Part shown: positions 61,182 to 64,000 of the stretch, piece by piece
Numbering within the stretch: the stretch's first letter is position 1
How the letters are laid out: every line of letters starts with the position of its first letter
Assembly (NCBI RefSeq): GCF_000023865.1
Contig: NC_013159.1
Location: 4,056,001-4,120,000 of the forward strand
Direction of reading: 5' to 3'
Source of the DNA: Saccharomonospora viridis DSM 43017
Lineage (GTDB): Bacteria > Actinomycetota > Actinomycetes > Mycobacteriales > Pseudonocardiaceae
Length of the DNA: 64,000 nucleotides
The notes under the pieces: generated by a model
What the model was told of the DNA's origin: nothing
What the model saw: only the letters and a program-made list of their open reading frames with translations
The model's database searches: none
Translations under genes and position numbers: made by a program

Positions 61182-62231
61182 TTGACATACCCACCCCAAC
61201 CCGGACAGCCTCCGTACGACCAGCAGCCGGGAGGGCAGTACGGTGTACCCCCCTCCGGGGGCTTCCCACAGCAAAGCGGCGGACAATATCCAGCCATACC
61301 GGGATACCCCCAGGGCCAGTATCCGCACGGCCCTCAAGGGGGCTTCGGCCCACAACCACCGAAAAAGAGCAAGACCGGCCTGTGGGTCGGTCTGGGAATC
61401 GGCGCAGTAGCCGTGGTCGTCTTCGTCATCACCGCCTTCGTCGCACCCGGCTTCCTGCTCAGCGACGACGATGACGACTCGACCTCCGCCAACAGCGGCG
61501 GCAACAGCAGCGGCGCCCAAGCACTGGCCGAAAAAGTCCACAACGGCCTCATCGCGGACGACACCGCCACACTCCAACAACTGGCCTGCCCCGACGCCAC
61601 GGAAATGGTCCACAAAGCCATTGAGCACAGTTGGGAAGTCGGGGACATACGAATCAACGGCTGGATACAGGAAAACGGCGACACCGCCATGGTCAAAGCC
61701 ACGGTGACGATTACCGAGAAGAACCGTGAGGCCGACATCATCAACACCTTCGCCAAGAAAGACGGCGATTGGTGCTGGAAGAACGTCACCATAGAACCCG
61801 CCAGGGCCTCTGGCTCCAATGAGATGAGCGACATCCCACCGCTGCCGTCCAACCCATCGGTGCCGAACTACCCGGGATCCGCTGACGGTGCGGGACTGTC
61901 CGAGGTCAAAGCGGATACCGAAGCCCTGCTCCACGCGATCGGCAACCTCGTGAACGCCGGTGACACCGACGGCCTGAGGCGGTCACTCTGCCCGGGCAGG
62001 GAGTCGGAGATGGAAGACTACGAGGAGGCCATCTCCAACGGCGAGACGTTCCATCTCACCGGGGTCGAGGAACCGAGGGTCACGACGTCCATCGACGACC
62101 CGACGGAACAGGTGACGCAAGTCGACGCGATCTTCCTCAACAGCACCGGCGACAGGGAGCTGGTCCTCTTCGTCTACGACGGATCCTGCGTCTTCCTCGT
62201 GAGCTACCAGGAACCGCTCAACCAGGGCTGA
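61182..62231 (+). CDS. proline-rich single-pass membrane protein, paralogue 3
   Basis: A 349-residue paralogue starting with TTG 61182 behind AAGGAG. Pro/Gln/Gly tail, membrane helix and acidic DDDDD stretch are encoded by a block almost identical in DNA to paralogue 1; the outer repeat units then diverge (ALAEKVHNGLIADDTATLQQLAC and LLHAIGNLVNAGDTDGLRRSLC). Role unknown; the location next to a lysozyme suggests cell-envelope duty, which is inference. Confidence 0.75.
   Translation: MTYPPQPGQPPYDQQPGGQYGVPPSGGFPQQSGGQYPAIPGYPQGQYPHGPQGGFGPQPPKKSKTGLWVGLGIGAVAVVVFVITAFVAPGFLLSDDDDDSTSANSGGNSSGAQALAEKVHNGLIADDTATLQQLACPDATEMVHKAIEHSWEVGDIRINGWIQENGDTAMVKATVTITEKNREADIINTFAKKDGDWCWKNVTIEPARASGSNEMSDIPPLPSNPSVPNYPGSADGAGLSEVKADTEALLHAIGNLVNAGDTDGLRRSLCPGRESEMEDYEEAISNGETFHLTGVEEPRVTTSIDDPTEQVTQVDAIFLNSTGDRELVLFVYDGSCVFLVSYQEPLNQG
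61335..61535. repeat. second copy of the 201-bp block
   Basis: Same-orientation copy of 58869-59069, offset 2466 bp. Sequence on both sides is clearly less alike. Confidence 0.92.
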
Positions 62232-62242
62232 ACGACGTCGAG

Positions 62243-62279
62243 AAAGGCCGTGGCGGACGTCTTCCGCCACGGCCTTTCC
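62243..62279. terminator. bidirectional terminator between paralogue 3 and purL
   Basis: A perfect 16-bp stem GAAAGGCCGTGGCGGA (62243-62258) with 62264-62279 and a 5-nt loop, between converging genes. Confidence 0.9.
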
Positions 62280-62304
62280 TATCGTCCGTTTCCTACGTGT
62301 TCAC

Positions 62305-64000
62305 TCAGCCGAACAGCGCGGGCAGGGTGCCCTCCCAGGCCTCGCGCAGCTCGTCGAGGCTGAAGGTGGCGACGTCCTGGATCTCCAACGCACCGGATTC
62401 GGGGTCCACCACACCGGTCTTACGCCACGGCAGTCCCCGCGCCGAGCACATCTCGGTGAACCGCAGCTCCTCCGTCCTCGGCACCGCCACGACCACGCGG
62501 CCCGCCGACTCGGAGAACAACTGCACGAACGGGTCGACGTCGGGGTCGAGCACGATCCGCGCACCACACTGGCCGATCAGGGCCATCTCGACGAGGGTCT
62601 GCGCCAGACCACCGTCGGACACGTCATGGGCGGCGGAGATCATGCCGTCCCGCGAGCCCGCGACGAGGATCTCGGCGAGCAACCGCTCCCGCTCCAGGTC
62701 GACCTTCGGGGGCAGACCGCCGAGGTGGTTGTGCACCACCTGCGCCCACGCCGATCCACCGAACTCGTCCCTGGTCTCGCCGAGCAACAGCAGGGTCTCC
62801 CCCGGCTCGGCACCGATGCCGGTGGGGATGCGGCGGCTCACGTCGTCGATCACGCCGAGCACGCCCACCACCGGGGTCGGCAGAATCGCCTTGTCGCCGG
62901 TCTGGTTGTAGAAGCTCACGTTACCGCCGGTCACGGGCACGCCGAGCTGCGCGCAACCGTCGGCGAGGCCGTGCACGGCACGCTCGAACTGCCACATGAT
63001 CCCCGGGTCCTGCGGCGAACCGAAGTTGAGGCAGTTGGTGACGGCTATCGGCGTCGCGCCACTGGTGGCGACGTTGCGGTACGCCTCGGCCAACGCCAGC
63101 TGCGTGCCCGCATACGGGTCGAGGTAGACGTACCGGCTGTTGCAGTCGGTGGACACCGCCACACCGCGCCCGGTGGACTCGTCGATCCGGATCATGCCGG
63201 CGTCCGAGGGCTGGGCCAGCACCGTGTTGCCGCGCACGTAGCGGTCGTACTGCTGCGTGACCCACTCCTTCGACGCCAGGTTCGGCGACGAGATCATCCG
63301 CAGCAGCGTCTCCCGCAATTCGTCAGGAGTGGACGGACGAGGAAGCGAATCCGGCGTGTCGGCCTGGATGTCGTCCTGCCCCTTCGGCCTCGCGTAGGGG
63401 CGGTCGTAGACCGGCCCCTGGTGCGCCACGGTGCGCGGTGGCACGTCGACGACGGTCTGCCCGTGCCAGTCGATGACCAGCCGGTCGCCGTCGGTCACCT
63501 CACCGATCACGGTGGCGGTGATGTCCCACTTCCGGCACACCTCCATGAATTCGTCCACATCGGAGGGACGAACGATCGCACACATGCGCTCCTGCGACTC
63601 ACTCGACAGAATCTCGGCGGGCGTCATCCCCTCGGCCCGCAACGGGACCCGGTCGAGGTCGATGTGCATGCCGCCGTCACCGGCCGCGGCCAGTTCCGAC
63701 GTGGCGCACGCGAGCCCCGCCCCACCGAGGTCCTGGATGCCCACGACGAGCTTCCTCGCGAACAGCTCGAGCGAACACTCGATGAGGAGCTTCTCGGTGA
63801 ACGGGTCGCCCACCTGCACGCTGGGCAGCTTCTTCCGCCCACCGGAGTTCTCGTCACCCGAGAACGAGTCGCTGGCCAGCACGGACACACCGCCGATACC
63901 GTCGAGACCCGTGCGAGCACCGAACAGGACGACCTTGTTACCGGTTCCGGACGCGTGCGCCAGATGCAGGTCCTCCACCCGCATCGCGCCCACACACAAG
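62305..64000 (-). CDS. purL: phosphoribosylformylglycinamidine synthase subunit PurL (5' end beyond window)
   Basis: The C-terminal 565 residues of the ATP-dependent FGAM synthase large subunit (about 750 residues in actinobacteria). Visible marks include [24 protein letters not shown], the [10 protein letters not shown] helix, [56 protein letters not shown] and [14 protein letters not shown]. The frame stays open to the right edge. It works with PurS and PurQ, not in the window. Confidence 0.96.
   Translation of the reverse strand, partial: LCVGAMRVEDLHLAHASGTGNKVVLFGARTGLDGIGGVSVLASDSFSGDENSGGRKKLPSVQVGDPFTEKLLIECSLELFARKLVVGIQDLGGAGLACATSELAAAGDGGMHIDLDRVPLRAEGMTPAEILSSESQERMCAIVRPSDVDEFMEVCRKWDITATVIGEVTDGDRLVIDWHGQTVVDVPPRTVAHQGPVYDRPYARPKGQDDIQADTPDSLPRPSTPDELRETLLRMISSPNLASKEWVTQQYDRYVRGNTVLAQPSDAGMIRIDESTGRGVAVSTDCNSRYVYLDPYAGTQLALAEAYRNVATSGATPIAVTNCLNFGSPQDPGIMWQFERAVHGLADGCAQLGVPVTGGNVSFYNQTGDKAILPTPVVGVLGVIDDVSRRIPTGIGAEPGETLLLLGETRDEFGGSAWAQVVHNHLGGLPPKVDLERERLLAEILVAGSRDGMISAAHDVSDGGLAQTLVEMALIGQCGARIVLDPDVDPFVQLFSESAGRVVVAVPRTEELRFTEMCSARGLPWRKTGVVDPESGALEIQDVATFSLDELREAWEGTLPALFG

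Overview
The window is high-G+C DNA with many GTG and TTG starts and 4-nt ATGA/GTGA gene overlaps. It encodes mycothiol synthase, GlnR, LmeA, DUF3073 and conservon proteins, which together point to an actinomycete, most likely a member of the Pseudonocardiaceae (Saccharomonospora-like; the genus is inference).

Left part (1-11625). After the 3' end of a homocysteine S-methyltransferase gene come two divergent operons fired from about 5275-5477. The leftward one holds a small adenylation-enzyme-like protein and four tandem paralogous GNAT/FemAB-like acyltransferases. The rightward one holds a family 2 glycosyltransferase, an ATP-grasp ligase, a polytopic flippase-like protein, a NodU/CmcH-type carbamoyltransferase and a small membrane protein. 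Nearly every junction is a 4-nt overlap. I infer a dedicated assembly line for an acylated or amidated, carbamoylated cell-surface glycoconjugate or secreted natural product; no member has an assigned product.

Middle-left (11838-25180). Isopentenyl-diphosphate isomerase, a complete conservon (cvnABCD), a leftward pair of indole prenyltransferase plus tryptophanase, tRNA-Lys(UUU), a 21-residue peptide with eight cysteines, an acidic unknown protein, DUF6328 and EamA membrane proteins joined by a duplicated stop/start junction, a secreted Cu/Zn superoxide dismutase and DusB.

Middle-right (25544-54000). A large LCP-family cell-wall ligase precedes phoU and pstSCAB (with a PHO-box-like site before pstS). 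Then, in the same order as in Mycobacterium tuberculosis Rv0821c back to Rv0803: mshD, glnR, lmeA, thiX, a Cys-bearing leader peptide before DUF4395, sseA, DUF1416, nitrobindin, pabC, ygfZ, DUF3073, purM, purF, an SCP-like protein and purL. Inserted into this block are an RsiG-like c-di-GMP-binding anti-sigma homologue with asparaginase, a TctABC tricarboxylate transporter with a divergent DcuS/DcuR-type two-component system, and ArfB.

Right part (54050-64000). An XRE/DUF397 regulatory pair with palindromic candidate operators, the SCP-like gene, an SseB-like gene, a secreted GH25 lysozyme, three tandem proline-rich single-pass membrane proteins (two sharing an almost identical 201-bp block), and the 5'-truncated purL running off the right edge. 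Strong stem-loop terminators separate several units. I see no CRISPR array, transposase, integrase or phage genes.
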